Below are positions 20,778 to 21,856 of a stretch of DNA of 21,856 bases, in pieces; position 1 is the stretch's first letter, and every line of letters starts with the position of its first letter. Source of the stretch: Candidatus Dormiibacterota bacterium (GTDB lineage: Bacteria; Chloroflexota; Dormibacteria; Aeolococcales; Aeolococcaceae); assembly GCA_003153215.1 (NCBI GenBank), contig PLXL01000245.1, positions 1-21,856 of the forward strand, given 5' to 3'. Under the pieces are notes generated by a model, which did no database searches, was not told the origin of the DNA, and saw only the letters and a program-made list of their open reading frames with translations. Made by a program: the position numbers and the translations under genes.

Positions 20778-21836
20778 CTACGAGACCTCCGCCCCGACCG
20801 TCTCCAGAAGGGCCGACAACGCCTCGACGACGCCAGCCCAGGCCTGCCCGCCATCCGGCGCCGCGGCGCTGGCGTCCCGGAAGGCGGTGAGGTCCGCACA
20901 GATGGCGTCCCGCCACTCGCTGACGGAGGCGGAGCGTTGGGCGGCGAGCCGGGTGGTGGCGAGCACCGACGGATGCACGTCGACGTCCCACCAGTCGGGT
21001 CCGACCCGGCGCCAGACGAAGGGCAGCGTGATCCGAGCCGGTCGGCCGACCACTGAACGCCCCGGCCGGGCGGGGCGCGAGGGCGACGCAGCTACAGCCG
21101 CAGATACCGCACCGGCGGCTCGAACGGCCGCGATCGCCTCGTCGATCGGCACCCCAGCACGGCGCTGCTCGTTCACCCGGCTGATGAACTCGACCTTGGC
21201 GTCCCGGCTCGGGACATCAGTGATCGCTGCCAGGGTGGCCGCGCGATCCTTAGGATCCTGGGCTCGCAGCCCCACGGCGATCGCCACCGGCTCCCCCCGC
21301 GTGCGCAGCTCCCGCCGGGTTTCCATGTCGAGGCTGAGGACCGCGTTCATCTGGCGCACCCATCCCAGGCTCTTCTTGACCTTCTCCGCGATCTCGTCAT
21401 CGCTCGCGAGACCGAAGGCTTCCCGGATGCGCTGCATGCCCACCGCTGCGTCGACGGGGCTCAGCGCGTCGCGGTGCAGGCTGGTCGAGTAGGCCTCGAG
21501 GAAGGCCTGATCAGGATCGGCCCCCTCCACCATGCAGGGGAACTCGACGACGCCGACCCGCTGGCCGGCCCGGAAGCGGCGCTCGCCGTCCGTGATCATG
21601 TGCACGCCGTTCGCCCCGTCCGCGGGTCGGACCCGCAGCGGGACGAGCACGCCGTCGGCGGCGATGCTCCGGCCGAGCTCCTCCAGGGTGGCCTCGTCGA
21701 ACTCGGTGCGCGGCTGGTTGGGATCGGGAATGAGGTACTGGGTCTCGATCCAGAGGAGGTCGGCCCGCCTCTCCAGGTGGAGGTCTCGAGGGGGTGCGGC
21801 GCGAAGCGCCAGGGCCTGACGGGCTGCTCTACTCAC
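20778..21836 (-). CDS. ParB-like DNA-binding protein
   Basis: The GTG start at 21836 follows AGAGGGTG with good spacing; the protein has 352 residues. Residues ~29-125 form a ParB/Spo0J N-terminal domain with the ordered pieces IPDPNQPRTEF, LEELGRSIAADGVLVPLRVR and TDGERRFRA. The GERR motif at 84-87 is the CTP-binding box of true ParB. Residues ~125-200 hold the helix-turn-helix (ALSPVDAAVGMQRIREAFGL, EIAEKVKKSLGWVRQMNAVL). An Ala/Arg-rich linker leads to a C-terminal domain (WDVDVHPSVLATTRLAAQRS) that differs from the short dimerisation tail of chromosomal ParB. No ParA is visible; it could lie right of the window. It may be a plasmid-type or mobile-element ParB, or a nucleoid regulator. The AAA ATPase follows on the same strand. 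Confidence 0.85.
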   Translation of the reverse strand: MSRAARQALALRAAPPRDLHLERRADLLWIETQYLIPDPNQPRTEFDEATLEELGRSIAADGVLVPLRVRPADGANGVHMITDGERRFRAGQRVGVVEFPCMVEGADPDQAFLEAYSTSLHRDALSPVDAAVGMQRIREAFGLASDDEIAEKVKKSLGWVRQMNAVLSLDMETRRELRTRGEPVAIAVGLRAQDPKDRAATLAAITDVPSRDAKVEFISRVNEQRRAGVPIDEAIAAVRAAGAVSAAVAASPSRPARPGRSVVGRPARITLPFVWRRVGPDWWDVDVHPSVLATTRLAAQRSASVSEWRDAICADLTAFRDASAAAPDGGQAWAGVVEALSALLETVGAEVS

Positions 21837-21856
21837 TGGTGCACCCTCTTCTTGCC

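Noticed and set aside
1..21856. tRNA, rRNA or tRNA-based attachment site
   Set aside because: No cloverleaf-like sequence or rRNA segment was recognised by eye. A tRNA-scan would be the decisive test.

Overview
The window is high-GC DNA with dense, often overlapping genes. GTG starts, the gene families and the codon use suggest a soil-type high-GC bacterium, probably uncultured and of Actinomycetota, Dormibacterota or Chloroflexota type. No rRNA, tRNA or phylogenetic marker is present, so the lineage is a guess. Almost everything in positions 1-16807 is accessory DNA; the right third (MFS transporter, Gdt1-type protein, AAA ATPase, ParB-like protein) is quieter.

Layout. Positions 1-57 look like the end of an insertion sequence. 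Positions 58-1848 are a graveyard: a frameshifted hsdS piece on the minus strand, an hsdM piece on the plus strand, and a broken membrane-protein gene. Positions 1994-3918 hold an unknown 355-aa protein and, upstream on the same strand, a regulator that fuses an XRE helix-turn-helix to an ScpB-like double winged-helix region. A tyrosine recombinase at 15782-16807 would originally have been its divergent neighbour, but the two are now separated by a transposon.

The transposon can be delimited to the base. It runs 4068-15779 (11,712 bp). It starts 5'-TGTGA and ends TCACA-3', has 49-bp imperfect inverted ends (38/49 identical), and each end carries two 15-bp motifs spaced 24 bp apart. It is flanked by a perfect 7-bp duplication, CCGTGGA, at 4061-4067 and 15780-15786. 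From right to left it encodes a TniA/MuA-like DDE transposase, a TniB/TnsC-like AAA ATPase, and a 370-aa third protein that looks like a degenerate ATPase. It also carries a tyrosine recombinase, a second XRE-ScpB regulator divergent from that recombinase, an 1795-aa RHS/YD-repeat protein and a small membrane protein. The working model is that TniA, TniB and ORF370 move the element, the tyrosine recombinase may resolve cointegrates or exchange DNA at a local palindromic site, XRE-ScpB controls the divergent promoter, and RHS plus membrane protein are cargo.

The most notable point is the repeated pairing XRE-ScpB <-> tyrosine recombinase. It occurs once inside the transposon and once, very probably, at the insertion target. 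In both cases a long perfect inverted repeat (10-11 bp arms, 5-6 bp spacer) lies beside the regulator, in its upstream control region. I know of no described system of this composition, but novelty could not be tested here.
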